From the NCBI GenBank assembly GCA_965219305.1, contig OZ244725.1:1364001-1428000 (forward strand): a stretch of 64,000 nt of DNA, in the 5' to 3' direction. Positions within the stretch are counted from its first letter, which is position 1, and every line of letters starts with the position of its first letter. The notes below the pieces were generated by a model. That model was not told the origin of the DNA, did not search any database, and saw only the letters and a list, made by a program, of their open reading frames with translations. Source of the DNA: DATHTS01 sp965219305 (GTDB taxonomy: Bacteria > Acidobacteriota > Blastocatellia > Pyrinomonadales > Pyrinomonadaceae). Below, one piece after another: positions 8,779 to 16,874 of the stretch. The position numbers and the translations under genes are program-made.

Positions 8779-9522
8779 TTATAAATCTGAAAATTCTCTT
8801 AAAAGTTCGACTTTTTCATTCAGCGTCGAATCAAGCATTTCGCCTGAAAGTTCGTCTTCCGGGTTTTCCTGTAAAGTCCTTTGATATTCAAAAACCGTTT
8901 TGTCAATTTCTTTAACATTCCGGTCAAAAGTATTACGGAGCTGCGCGTCCCAATTATGTTTGCGATTTTCGATGCGCCCGTTCCAATAATCAATGGCGGT
9001 AAGGCGATCTTTAATACTTCGCTCACGCGCCTGTTGCGGAGTTTCGACGATGCCGAGTTTGCCGAGAACTTTTTCAAAAATCGAAGTTTCAGCCACACTT
9101 TCGGCAGTATATCTTTCGGCGGGCGTTGAAAAATTGCGAACTCCGATTACGGTTAAAAGTGAACTTATCAAAGCGATACCGAGAACCGAAGCGGCGACTT
9201 GAGAAAATGAAAAATTCCAACCGCCGACGAAAAATCCCGATTCTTTCTTTTGATCTTCAGGTTTTGTTTCTCTTGGTAATTCAGCAGAAACTTCGGTTTC
9301 GATAATGTTGTTGATTCGGCACCAGAGAGCTTGTGAATTCGGTGGAATAACCGTATCACCGGGAGTTTCGCCGCAAAAATCCAGTATTGACGTTAAATCT
9401 TCGCAAGTTGCAGCACATTCCGCACAAAGCGCGAGGTGCGCCTGAACATCTAAAGACTCTCGTTGTTCAAGGTCATCGTCCAGAAAGACGCTCATCAATT
9501 CTTGGCATTGTTCGCAGGTCAT
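8779..9522 (-). CDS. Anti-sigma factor with N-terminal zinc-finger (zf-HC2)
   Basis: With the ATG at 9522 the protein has 247 residues. The N-terminus shows CEQCQELM and then HLALCAEC, the His-x3-Cys-x2-Cys pattern of zf-HC2 anti-sigma domains that clamp ECF sigma factors. One transmembrane helix (about residues 107-130, VAASVLGIALISSLLTVIGV) separates it from a charged, helical periplasmic tail. A TTG 81 nt further upstream would extend the frame but has no ribosome site. It follows the ECF sigma gene and precedes two DUF4097 genes. Confidence 0.85.
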   Translation of the reverse strand: MTCEQCQELMSVFLDDDLEQRESLDVQAHLALCAECAATCEDLTSILDFCGETPGDTVIPPNSQALWCRINNIIETEVSAELPRETKPEDQKKESGFFVGGWNFSFSQVAASVLGIALISSLLTVIGVRNFSTPAERYTAESVAETSIFEKVLGKLGIVETPQQARERSIKDRLTAIDYWNGRIENRKHNWDAQLRNTFDRNVKEIDKTVFEYQRTLQENPEDELSGEMLDSTLNEKVELLREFSDL

Positions 9523-9664
9523 CTCAATTTTTGTTTGGTAATTATTTAATCTCGCCTTCAATTTCAATAGATTGCCGACAAACACATTTGGTTGCCCGTT
9601 CAATCTGTATTCGGGAGTATTTTTTGTCGGATTCTGAATTTTTAGAGAAAAAACGTTTTGAATG

Positions 9665-10321
9665 TCAATCGTTTTTCTGTATCAATAAACCGCGAAGTTT
9701 CAGACGCGCTTTGTGAAGCTGAGATTTGCTCGTCCCGACCGAGATTCCCAAAATTCGCGCAACTTCCTCGTGTTCATAACCTTCGACATCGTGAAGAATA
9801 AAGACCGAACGATAACCTTTCGGCAATTCGGCAATCGCATTCGTAATAGCGATGCGGTCAACGATCGGCATTTTTCGATGATCTTCCGAACCGCTTACGA
9901 TTTGGTCAGGCATCTCGCCGCTTTCGCTCGTTTTTTCGCTTTTAACGCTGCGTTTGCGAAAATGCATCAAAACCTGATTGACCGTCAGACGATGCAGCCA
10001 AGTCGAAAATGCTGATTTGCCTTGAAAACTTCCGACTTTTCTAAAAAGCTGGACGAAAACTTCCTGTGTCAAATCTTCGGCTTCGGTTACATTCTTCGTC
10101 ATTCGCAGACAAAGACTGTAAGTTCGCCGGTGATGACGCACATAAAGCATTTCAAAGGCGGCAATGTTTCCATCTCCCGCAAGTTGTGTTAATTCGAAAT
10201 CGGGCGCGTCCGCCGCAATTTCTACGATTGCCTGTGCCGGTTGAAATTCGACTACGTTAGTCGTGCTTTCCCCGGTTTGAGCGGCAAGTTTCTGTTCCAA
10301 CGCCGTCGTTGTAATTTCCAT
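9665..10321 (-). CDS. RNA polymerase ECF-type sigma factor (sigma-70 family)
   Basis: A 218-residue sigma factor. Region 2 (about 45-115: FEMLYVRHHRRTYSLCLRMT, EAEDLTQEVFVQLFRK) binds core polymerase and the -10 element. Region 4 (about 150-212: ELPKGYRSVFILHDVEGYEHEEVARILGISVGTSKSQLHKAR) is the helix-turn-helix for the -35. There is an N-terminal extension of about 45 residues. AGGAG precedes the ATG. It heads an operon with its anti-sigma factor and two exported DUF4097 proteins, suggesting an envelope-stress or cell-surface response. Confidence 0.93.
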   Translation of the reverse strand: MEITTTALEQKLAAQTGESTTNVVEFQPAQAIVEIAADAPDFELTQLAGDGNIAAFEMLYVRHHRRTYSLCLRMTKNVTEAEDLTQEVFVQLFRKVGSFQGKSAFSTWLHRLTVNQVLMHFRKRSVKSEKTSESGEMPDQIVSGSEDHRKMPIVDRIAITNAIAELPKGYRSVFILHDVEGYEHEEVARILGISVGTSKSQLHKARLKLRGLLIQKND

Positions 10322-10527
10322 AGCTGCTACTCCTGAATTGTCAGAATTTGGTAAATCTCTTTCGGCTATGATGAGTCACCTCCAAAAATTAGTTGCTTTG
10401 CCGTCTATGATTTTATTCCGAAAACGGGAAAAATGTAAAGGTTTTTAATTCTTTCGGCGGATTTTTTTTATCAAAATTCTTTTTCTCATTCTTCTTGTTT
10501 GATAAATTTCTCCAACTTATCGTATTT

Positions 10528-10698
10528 TAATGTCAGTTCGAGATAAGCATTACAGTATTTGAGAAGAAGAAATTTGCCTACGAAACACACGGAATAAACG
10601 AAAAAAAGACGAAATTTTAATTGATTTTTCTTTTTTTTCGTGTCCCGAAGGGTATCGTGTGTTTCGTGGGCAGAATATCTTATCTCGAACTGACGTTA
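10528..10698. repeat. Large nested palindromic intergenic repeat (copy 2)
   Basis: The outer arms at 10528-10547 and 10679-10698 match at 19 of 20 positions (TAAYGTCAGTTCGAGATAAG). The inner arms begin TGCCTACGAAACACACGG (10575) and end CGTGTGTTTCGTGGGCA (10672). It fills most of the 404-bp gap between the sigma gene and the TPR lipoprotein gene; the remaining 10322-10527 is AT-rich with no gene visible. Confidence 0.85.
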
Positions 10699-10725
10699 TT
10701 TTACAACTCTATCGAGTTTTTTTTA

Positions 10726-11592
10726 CTATTTAGTAGAACCTCCTTGTCCGGGATACCTTTTGGGTTCATTTTTTTCATTTTCACGTTGTGTTTTTAATCT
10801 CTCCAATCTTTCTTTTGCGTCGTCATATTTAGTTTTGATTTTCAGCAATTTTTCATAAGCAAAAATCGCTTCGTCAACTCTGCTCAACTTTTCATAAAGC
10901 ATACCCGAATTATAAAGTGAAAGTGTATCATTCGGATCAATTAGTAACGCTTGATTATAACTCGTAACCGCCTCCCAATAACTTCCGAGTTTTTCTTGAG
11001 TTATAGCCAATTTAATCCGGTATAAAATTTCATTCGGTTTAATTTTAACTGCCTGTTTATACTCTGATAATGCTTCTTTTATCCTGTTTTTTGAGATTAA
11101 AATTTCTCCATATAGGTAATGTAAGTCGGCATCATCAGGATTTATTTTCAAACCGTCATTAACGGCTTCTTCCGCTAAGACAAGCAAATCTCCTGTTCCG
11201 TTATTACTAGTTTTATAATATTGAAGATAACTGTCAGCAAGAAAATAATAAACATTTGCGTTGTTGGGCTTGAATGCGATTATTGAGTAAAAACATACAA
11301 TGGATTGTCTGTAATTTTTCTTGTCGTAAAGTTCAAAACATTTTTTGTCAATGGAATCTTCAGCGACTTTTGAAATTTCAGTCATTCTTTCAGGATTAGC
11401 AAAACCGGTTTTTTCATAACATTCGCCTGCCGATTGAACATCATCTTTGTCAAGCAACTGTTGACATTGATTCAATGCAATTTCAACTTTTTGCTCCTTC
11501 GTCTGACAGCCAGCAAAAGTTTGGCAGAGAAACAATATGACTGAAAACAGTAAAATTTTAATTATTAAGCTACTTTTTTCCGTGATAAGCAT
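10726..11592 (-). CDS. TPR-repeat lipoprotein
   Basis: A 288-residue lipoprotein (lipobox TFAGC at about residues 25-29) with at least five tetratricopeptide units. Clear examples start at VYYFLADSYLQYYKT, LHYLYGEILISKNRIKEALSEY, YRIKLAITQEKLGSYWEAVTSY and SLYNSGMLYEKLSRVDEAIFAY. TPR arrays are protein-binding scaffolds; this one would be tethered to the envelope. GGAG lies upstream of the ATG. It lies downstream, on the same strand, of the unrecognised split gene at 11756-13036, 163 bp away. Confidence 0.8.
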   Translation of the reverse strand: MLITEKSSLIIKILLFSVILFLCQTFAGCQTKEQKVEIALNQCQQLLDKDDVQSAGECYEKTGFANPERMTEISKVAEDSIDKKCFELYDKKNYRQSIVCFYSIIAFKPNNANVYYFLADSYLQYYKTSNNGTGDLLVLAEEAVNDGLKINPDDADLHYLYGEILISKNRIKEALSEYKQAVKIKPNEILYRIKLAITQEKLGSYWEAVTSYNQALLIDPNDTLSLYNSGMLYEKLSRVDEAIFAYEKLLKIKTKYDDAKERLERLKTQRENEKNEPKRYPGQGGSTK

Positions 11593-11755
11593 AACTTTTC
11601 TCCAAAATCCTTCTCAATCTATATACCAAGATTCTCGCTCTTTCTTGTTGATACCAGTTCGCTTTTCGAGAATAAAATTGAATAGTTAATCAGTTTTTCA
11701 ATATCCTGCGGCTTTTCAGGAACTAAAAACAAGCCTTCGCTCTTTAGCTTTTTTG

Positions 11756-12796
11756 TCATCTATCGCGGTCGTTAAGATATGAAGTAGCCGTACTCATTCT
11801 TTCATTAAATATTGCCAACTTAAAGCCTTCGGATATTAAAGCCAGCCCTCCCATAACACCATTGCTCCCCAAATTAACTCCCTCCCGATTTAAGTCTTGG
11901 CTAAGAACTGCCCGACTCTTATATTCACTGGGACGACTTTGCGAAGGCGGTTTATTGCCATCTTTCTTGTCGTGAACTTCGGTTGTAACTTGAGTTTCGT
12001 AAGTTGAAGTAATTAAACTACTTTCTCCGGCTTCCGGGTCGGAAGGTTCAACATCTTGTCGGCTTTTGTCATTTGCTTTCTCCATTTCTTTCCGCTTGAT
12101 ATTTATAGCATTTAATTTATTCAGATCCGTTCCAGCTTCAGTAAGAGGTCTCGGAGTTCCGATTGCTTTTGGTCCGGGCGAAGTCAGCGAAATTACATCG
12201 CCCGGTTTATATTGAGCTTTTTCTTCCGGCGACATCTCATAAAATCTTTTTGACCAATCACGGTCCTGAAATTCCCAGTCATCTCCCATTGCGGCATACA
12301 TTACGGCAGCTTTTTCATTGAAATAAGCCGCTTCCTGACTGCTCAACGTCGAAAAGGGATTTCTGTTATCAGCCGAACTAAATCTTTGAGATACGATTTT
12401 TAAGGAACTATTCAACAGCGCAAGACTCTGAATATTACGATCTACACCAATTAAAGCAGCAGCGCGGGCAAATTCCAGAAACGGATTGTTTTTATAACCT
12501 TGCGCTTCCAGATTAGTCAATGCCTTTGAAATATCCAAATTGTAGGAAGGATCGGCGGCGAGATTCATCAAGTTTCTCAATGCCGTCATACGCTTTTCAT
12601 CCGTATATTTCAAAATATCGTACAAATCATTAGTAAATTTCCGTTGAACTTCAACATCCGAGATAATGCCGGCAGCTTGACTGACGGCAATAAGAATTCT
12701 CAAATCGCGGAAGTCCGTGGCGGCTTTTACCCACACAGTTGAAAGGTCTATCAATAATAAACCGTCTGCTTTGTCATAATCAAAATTATTAACCAA
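11756..12796 (-). CDS. Unrecognised protein, main part of a gene interrupted by an in-frame TAA
   Basis: 346 residues from a TTG at 12796; I do not recognise the family. The chain is mostly helical with a hydrophilic Lys/Glu/Ser-rich stretch near residues 210-300 and no signal peptide. Upstream, the same frame continues through 12 sense codons (SSRAPDKWATPQ) to a single TAA at 12833-12835, and beyond that to the 67-residue ORF with a good ribosome site. There is no ATG before residue about 95 and no ribosome site at the TTG. The two ORFs are therefore most likely one gene of about 426 residues broken by a nonsense codon. Confidence 0.55.
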   Translation of the reverse strand: MVNNFDYDKADGLLLIDLSTVWVKAATDFRDLRILIAVSQAAGIISDVEVQRKFTNDLYDILKYTDEKRMTALRNLMNLAADPSYNLDISKALTNLEAQGYKNNPFLEFARAAALIGVDRNIQSLALLNSSLKIVSQRFSSADNRNPFSTLSSQEAAYFNEKAAVMYAAMGDDWEFQDRDWSKRFYEMSPEEKAQYKPGDVISLTSPGPKAIGTPRPLTEAGTDLNKLNAINIKRKEMEKANDKSRQDVEPSDPEAGESSLITSTYETQVTTEVHDKKDGNKPPSQSRPSEYKSRAVLSQDLNREGVNLGSNGVMGGLALISEGFKLAIFNERMSTATSYLNDRDR

Positions 12797-12832
12797 TTGC
12801 GGAGTTGCCCATTTATCGGGAGCGCGACTACT

Positions 12833-13036
12833 TTAAATAATATAGTCATTCGGATATTTTCTGTTAAATTCCTGAATTTCAATGTCGGTATATCCAAAAT
12901 ATTCACGCAAAATGATGTTTCTGATTTCTTGAGCAGGTCTTATACCGCCCGGATTCTTTACTTTAACGGTCATTACGCCGCCAACTAATGCAGGATCGTC
13001 ATCGCCGTTTCTACCCCAAGCATTCCGCATTATCAT
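12833..13036 (-). CDS. N-terminal fragment of the same interrupted gene
   Basis: 67 residues starting at an ATG with AGGAG nine bases upstream, ending at TAA 12833-12835. The sequence (MIMRNAWGRNGDDD..., PAQEIRNIILREYFGYTDIEIQEF) looks like a folded N-terminal domain. The reading frame carries on after the stop without a shift into the 346-residue ORF. Either the gene is a recent nonsense pseudogene, or the stop is a sequence error, or a short protein is made. Function unknown. Confidence 0.5.
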   Translation of the reverse strand: MIMRNAWGRNGDDDPALVGGVMTVKVKNPGGIRPAQEIRNIILREYFGYTDIEIQEFNRKYPNDYII

Positions 13037-13247
13037 TGTAATAATCTCCTGACTAATTCAATAGTGAAAATTTTAAGTCTTTAAAAAACTTATGTCAATA
13101 ATTTTTTTTGCTGAATAATTTCTTTACTTTAATTCGGAACTTGAAAACTTCTCATAATTATTATGAAGCATTACAATATTAACTCTTTTTTGTGATATAA
13201 CTTATAAATCGCAGTAGAAAAACCATTTTTTCGAGGCAAAAAAACTT

Positions 13248-14816
13248 ATGCTCTTCCTTACTCAATCTGCTGCCGTTTACGGAATTGACGCACTGGTTGT
13301 GGACATCGAAGTAAATCTTCAGCCGATTCCGGGCGAAGCCGACACCGCGCCGCCCGTGATAATCGTCGGTTTGCCCGATACCGCCGTCCGCGAATCGCGT
13401 GAGAGAATTCGTGCGGCGATCACGAACAGTTCTTTCTTTTTCCCGTTTCATAAAACGACAATAAATCTCGCGCCCGCCGACGTTCGCAAAGAAGGCGCGA
13501 GTTTCGATCTGCCGATTGCGCTCGGAATTTTAGGTGCAAACGGCGATCTCGGAAACGCGGAACATCTCGTAAATGTTTTAAGCGTCGGCGAATTGTCGCT
13601 CGACGGGCGAGTTCGCCCCGTTCGCGGTGCGCTTTCGATTGCGCTCAGAGCGCGTGAAGAAGGAATCGAAAATCTGCTCCTGCCCGAAGAAAACGCGCCC
13701 GAAGCCGCCGTCGTTAAAGAAATAAATGTTTTCCCGATCAAAGACTTGCGCGAAGCCGCCGAAATTTGTCAGGATTTGATGAAGAATCTCGAACCGCAGA
13801 CACCACCGCTTAAACTCGATTTGAAGGAATTGCAGAATCAGGAAATTACTTCCTTAATAAATTTCAACGAAGTTCGCGGACAACAGACGGCAAAACGCGC
13901 GTTGGAAGTTGCAAGTGCCGGCGGTCATAATATTTTGTTAATCGGTCCGCCGGGATCGGGAAAAACGATGCTGGCAAAGCGTCTGCCGACGATCTTGCCG
14001 CCGCTCGAATTTGATGAATCGCTCGAAATCACGAAAATTCATTCGGTCGCAGGTTTGACGGGAAAAAGCGGTTTGATAAAATCGCGACAGTTCAGAAATC
14101 CACATCACACCATTTCGCAGGCAGGTTTGATCGGCGGCGGTTCGATTCCGAAACCGGGCGAAGTTTCTTTGGCGCATCACGGAGTCTTGTTTCTTGATGA
14201 ATTACCGGAATTTGACCGAGGCGCGCTCGAAGTTTTGCGTCAGCCGTTGGAAGACAAAGAAGTTACGATCTCACGCGCCGCTTTGAGTCTGACTTTTCCC
14301 GCGAGTTTTACGCTCGTCGCTTCGATGAATCCGTGTCCGTGCGGCTATTTCGGAAGTCAGCGCGAATGTAAATGCAATCCGTTTCAAATTCAACGCTACG
14401 TCGGCAAAATTTCGGGACCTTTGATGGACAGAATTGATATTCACGTTGACGTTCCGGCGGTCGAATTTAAAGAATTGCGCGGACGCGGAACGCCCGAAGG
14501 CGATTCTTCGGAAATGATTCGTAAAAGAGTTTTAAAGGCGCGAAACATTCAACTTGAACGATTCAAGGGCGAAAATATTTTCTCGAATTCGGCGATGCAG
14601 CCGCGTCATATCAGAAAATACTGCGAACTCGACACCGACAGCGAAATTCTGCTCGAACGCGCGATGTTAAAACAAGGACTTTCGGCGCGGGCGCACGACA
14701 GAATTTTAAAAGTTTCACGCACAATCGCCGATCTTGCCGACAGCGAGAAAATCCAATCGAATCACATCAGCGAAGCGATAAACTATCGTTCGCTTGATAG
14801 AAATTACTGGACGTAG
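13248..14816 (+). CDS. comM: YifB/ComM family Mg-chelatase-like AAA+ ATPase
   Basis: A 522-residue protein with three parts: an N-terminal Lon-protease-like domain (about 1-175, SAAVYGIDALVVDIEVNL...), a central AAA+ motor (Walker A GPPGSGKTML near 234-243, Walker B VLFLDELPEF) and a C-terminal Mg_chelatase_C region. The internal PCPCGYFGS...CKC cluster is characteristic. ComM is a hexameric helicase that promotes branch migration during integration of transformed DNA. With dprA at 51447 it suggests natural transformation. GAGG lies just upstream. Confidence 0.92.
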   Translation: MLFLTQSAAVYGIDALVVDIEVNLQPIPGEADTAPPVIIVGLPDTAVRESRERIRAAITNSSFFFPFHKTTINLAPADVRKEGASFDLPIALGILGANGDLGNAEHLVNVLSVGELSLDGRVRPVRGALSIALRAREEGIENLLLPEENAPEAAVVKEINVFPIKDLREAAEICQDLMKNLEPQTPPLKLDLKELQNQEITSLINFNEVRGQQTAKRALEVASAGGHNILLIGPPGSGKTMLAKRLPTILPPLEFDESLEITKIHSVAGLTGKSGLIKSRQFRNPHHTISQAGLIGGGSIPKPGEVSLAHHGVLFLDELPEFDRGALEVLRQPLEDKEVTISRAALSLTFPASFTLVASMNPCPCGYFGSQRECKCNPFQIQRYVGKISGPLMDRIDIHVDVPAVEFKELRGRGTPEGDSSEMIRKRVLKARNIQLERFKGENIFSNSAMQPRHIRKYCELDTDSEILLERAMLKQGLSARAHDRILKVSRTIADLADSEKIQSNHISEAINYRSLDRNYWT

Positions 14817-14823
14817 GATAATT

Positions 14824-14870
14824 CGAGTGCTGAGTGCTAAGTGCTGAGTTATTCTTAGCACTTAGCACTA
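14824..14870. repeat. Word-like inverted repeat (GTGCTAAGTGCTGAG type)
   Basis: The segment holds GTGCTGAGTGCTAAGTGCTGAG followed after a short loop by CTTAGCACTTAGCAC, forming a hairpin built from repeats of a 7-bp word. It lies between comM and nadC and ends 8 nt before the nadC ATG, so it may replace or mask its ribosome site. A 22-bp stretch (14831-14852) recurs exactly inside the exosortase gene at 54841-54862. Confidence 0.75.
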
Positions 14871-14877
14871 AAAATCT

Positions 14878-15732
14878 ATGTTAATTAACGAAAGCGAACT
14901 TTTATTATCAATCAGCGAATTTCTCGCCGAAGACATCGGGCGCGGCGACCTTACGACGCAGGCGACCGTCAATCAGGAAATCACGGGAACAGGCAGTTTT
15001 CTCGCCAAAGACGATCTCGTGATCTGCGGTTTGGAAGTCGCGCAAGCCGTATTTTTCGAACTCGATGAGGAAATTCCCGACATCGAAACAAATTATTCGG
15101 ATGGCGATTTTGTCGAAACCGGAACGATTTTCGGAACATTGAGCGGTTACGCCGATGTTCTTTTGACGGGCGAGCGCGTCGCTTTGAATTTGATGCAGAG
15201 ATTGTCGGGAATTGCGACGTTGACGCGCAAATATGTGCAGGCAATTGAAGGCACGAAAGCGAAAGTTGTTGACACGCGCAAAACTACGCCCGGACTTCGG
15301 ATGCTCGAAAAATACGCGGTTTCGGTCGGCGGCGGGAAAAATCACCGTTTCGGTCTGGACGACGGCGTTTTGATCAAAGACAATCACATCGCGCTCGCCG
15401 GCGGTGTCAAAGAAGCCGTCAAAGCCGCCAAAGATTCGGTCGGACATTTGCACAAGATCGAAGTCGAGATTATGAATTGGGCGCAGCTTAGAGAAGCAAT
15501 TGATGCCGGCGCGGACATTCTTTTATTGGACAATCAAACGCCGGACGAAACGCGAAAACTCGTCGAAATGGCGCGAGACCTTAATCCGAACGTGATCTTG
15601 GAATCTTCGGGCGGCATAAATCTCGAAACGATCAGAGGTTTTGCCGAAACCGGAGTTGATCTGATAAGCGTCGGAAAACTTACTCATTCGGCGCAGGCGG
15701 TTGATATTAGTTTTAAAATCAAAACGAACTAA
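14878..15732 (+). CDS. nadC: Nicotinate-nucleotide pyrophosphorylase (quinolinate phosphoribosyltransferase)
   Basis: A 284-residue enzyme that converts quinolinate and PRPP to nicotinate mononucleotide in NAD synthesis. Diagnostic stretches are EDIGRGDLTT near the start, GERVALNLMQRLSGIAT, the active-site run VDTRKTTPGLRMLEKYAV, GGGKNHRFGLDDGVLIKDNH and the ESSGGI strand. The length is typical. nadA and nadB are not in the window. No clear Shine-Dalgarno is visible because a hairpin repeat abuts the start. Confidence 0.96.
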   Translation: MLINESELLLSISEFLAEDIGRGDLTTQATVNQEITGTGSFLAKDDLVICGLEVAQAVFFELDEEIPDIETNYSDGDFVETGTIFGTLSGYADVLLTGERVALNLMQRLSGIATLTRKYVQAIEGTKAKVVDTRKTTPGLRMLEKYAVSVGGGKNHRFGLDDGVLIKDNHIALAGGVKEAVKAAKDSVGHLHKIEVEIMNWAQLREAIDAGADILLLDNQTPDETRKLVEMARDLNPNVILESSGGINLETIRGFAETGVDLISVGKLTHSAQAVDISFKIKTN

Positions 15733-15774
15733 AAAGTAAAAGCGGCGGACTCTAAAAACTTTTTCAATTTCTTT

Positions 15775-15865
15775 GATCTATCAATTATCAACTTTCATCT
15801 TTTATCTATATTTTCATGTTTTACGGAAACACAAAATATAGTTGAGAGATAATAATTGATAGATC
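15775..15865. repeat. Long imperfect palindrome downstream of nadC
   Basis: GATCTATCAATTATC at 15775-15789 pairs with GATAATAATTGATAGATC at 15848-15865. Nested inside are TATATTTT/AAAATATA and GTTT/AAAC around a TTTTACGGAAA-like centre. It lies between nadC and the ArsR promoter and may act as a terminator or belong to the intergenic repeat population. Confidence 0.6.
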
Positions 15866-15923
15866 GTTTATCTTTTGCAGCGTTTAACAAAAACTGAATT
15901 CTAACCGAAACTACACAAGCAAC

Positions 15924-15952
15924 TTGACAATATAACTATATCGTTATATTGT
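15924..15952 (+). promoter_or_regulatory. Promoter with perfect palindromic operator for the ArsR regulon
   Basis: A consensus -35 box TTGACA (15924-15929) is embedded in a perfect inverted repeat: ACAATATAAC (15927-15936), 6-bp spacer, GTTATATTGT (15943-15952). The right arm covers the expected -10 position (TATTGT at 17-bp spacing). Binding of the ArsR-type repressor here would block polymerase. The ATG lies only 10 nt after the palindrome with no ribosome site, so the transcript may be nearly leaderless. Confidence 0.75.
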
Positions 15953-15962
15953 CATATCTGTA

Positions 15963-16295
15963 ATGACAAACAAAACTCTTTCAAATGAAGCAATGGAAAT
16001 GATCGCAAAGCGGTTCAAAGTTCTGTCCGAACCGCTTCGTCTGCGGATTTTGCACACGCTGCAAGACGGCGAAAAAAGCGTTAATCAATTGAGCGAAGCC
16101 GTCGGCGCGAGTCAGCCGAATGTTTCGAAGCATTTGAAAATTTTACAGGAAGCAGGAATTTTGCGGCGCGAGCAGAGCGGCAACGAAGTTTTTTACAAAA
16201 TCGTCGATCAGAGTATTTTTGATTTATGCGAATTGGTCTGTAATGCGCTTCAGGAACGTGTCGAAACACAGGCGCGGGTTTTGGCTTTTAATTAA
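15963..16295 (+). CDS. ArsR-family transcriptional repressor (probably sulfide/persulfide responsive)
   Basis: A 110-residue winged-helix repressor. Helix-turn-helix: about residues 38-62 (SVNQLSEAVGASQPNVSKHLKIL), wing GNEVFYKI. It lacks the CVC metal site of arsenic/cadmium sensors. Its only cysteines are C89 and C93 (LCELVC) in the last helix. It heads an operon with a rhodanese, a TauE/SafE exporter and a persulfide dioxygenase, the same set controlled by BigR/SqrR in other bacteria, so it is inferred to be a thiol-persulfide sensor. Those proteins use cysteines in two different helices; here both lie in one helix, so the mechanism would differ. Confidence 0.85.
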   Translation: MTNKTLSNEAMEMIAKRFKVLSEPLRLRILHTLQDGEKSVNQLSEAVGASQPNVSKHLKILQEAGILRREQSGNEVFYKIVDQSIFDLCELVCNALQERVETQARVLAFN

Positions 16296-16315
16296 TGAGG
16301 AGTAAAGAAAAAATT

Positions 16316-16873
16316 ATGTCTGACTGCACGGTTTCAACATTAAATGAAAAGATGTCAGCCAATGACACGCAGCTTATTGATGTGCGTGAATACGCTGAAT
16401 TTGCGGGCGGCAGAATTTTCGGCGCGATGAATTTGCCGCTCGGCGAAATTGAAAAACGCGCGTCGGAAATTGACCGCACGAAAAATATCTATGTGATGTG
16501 CCGTTCGGGAAATCGTTCGGCGCAGGCGCAGAAGAAATTGAAAAATCTGGGTTTTGAAAATGTTATCAACGTCGCGGGCGGTTTTGAATCGTGGGTAAAT
16601 GCCGATCTGCCGTTTGAAAAAGATGAAAAAGCGATGTGGGCGTTGGAACGGCAAATTCGTTTTACCGCCGGACTGCTTGTTTTAACCGGAGTTTTGTTGA
16701 GCATTTTCGTTCATCCGTATTTTATCGGTCTGTCCTGTTTCGTCGGCGCGGGTTTAATTTTCGCGGCGGTGACGGAAACTTGCGCGATGGGAATTATGCT
16801 TTCGAAAATGGCTTGGAATAAAAGGCAGATAGCTGTTTACAGTCAACAGTTATCTGCAAATAACAAAGCGTAA
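16316..16873 (+). CDS. Membrane-anchored rhodanese (YgaP-like)
   Basis: 185 residues from the ATG at 16316, chosen because GAGGAG lies between it and an upstream in-frame ATG at 16295. A rhodanese domain (about 1-100) carries the active-site loop CRSGNRSA with Cys62, which accepts a sulfane sulfur as persulfide. Two transmembrane helices follow (about 113-160), as in YgaP/DUF2892 proteins. It sits in the sulfide-detoxification operon. The last dozen residues (YSQQLSANNKA) are encoded by a CAGTCAACAGTTATC-type word repeat, so the tail is probably not functional sequence. Confidence 0.88.
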   Translation: MSDCTVSTLNEKMSANDTQLIDVREYAEFAGGRIFGAMNLPLGEIEKRASEIDRTKNIYVMCRSGNRSAQAQKKLKNLGFENVINVAGGFESWVNADLPFEKDEKAMWALERQIRFTAGLLVLTGVLLSIFVHPYFIGLSCFVGAGLIFAAVTETCAMGIMLSKMAWNKRQIAVYSQQLSANNKA

Positions 16874-16874
16874 A

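Noticed and set aside
16295..16315. Earlier ATG for the rhodanese gene
   Set aside because: The ribosome site GAGGAG lies after this ATG, so translation should begin at 16316.
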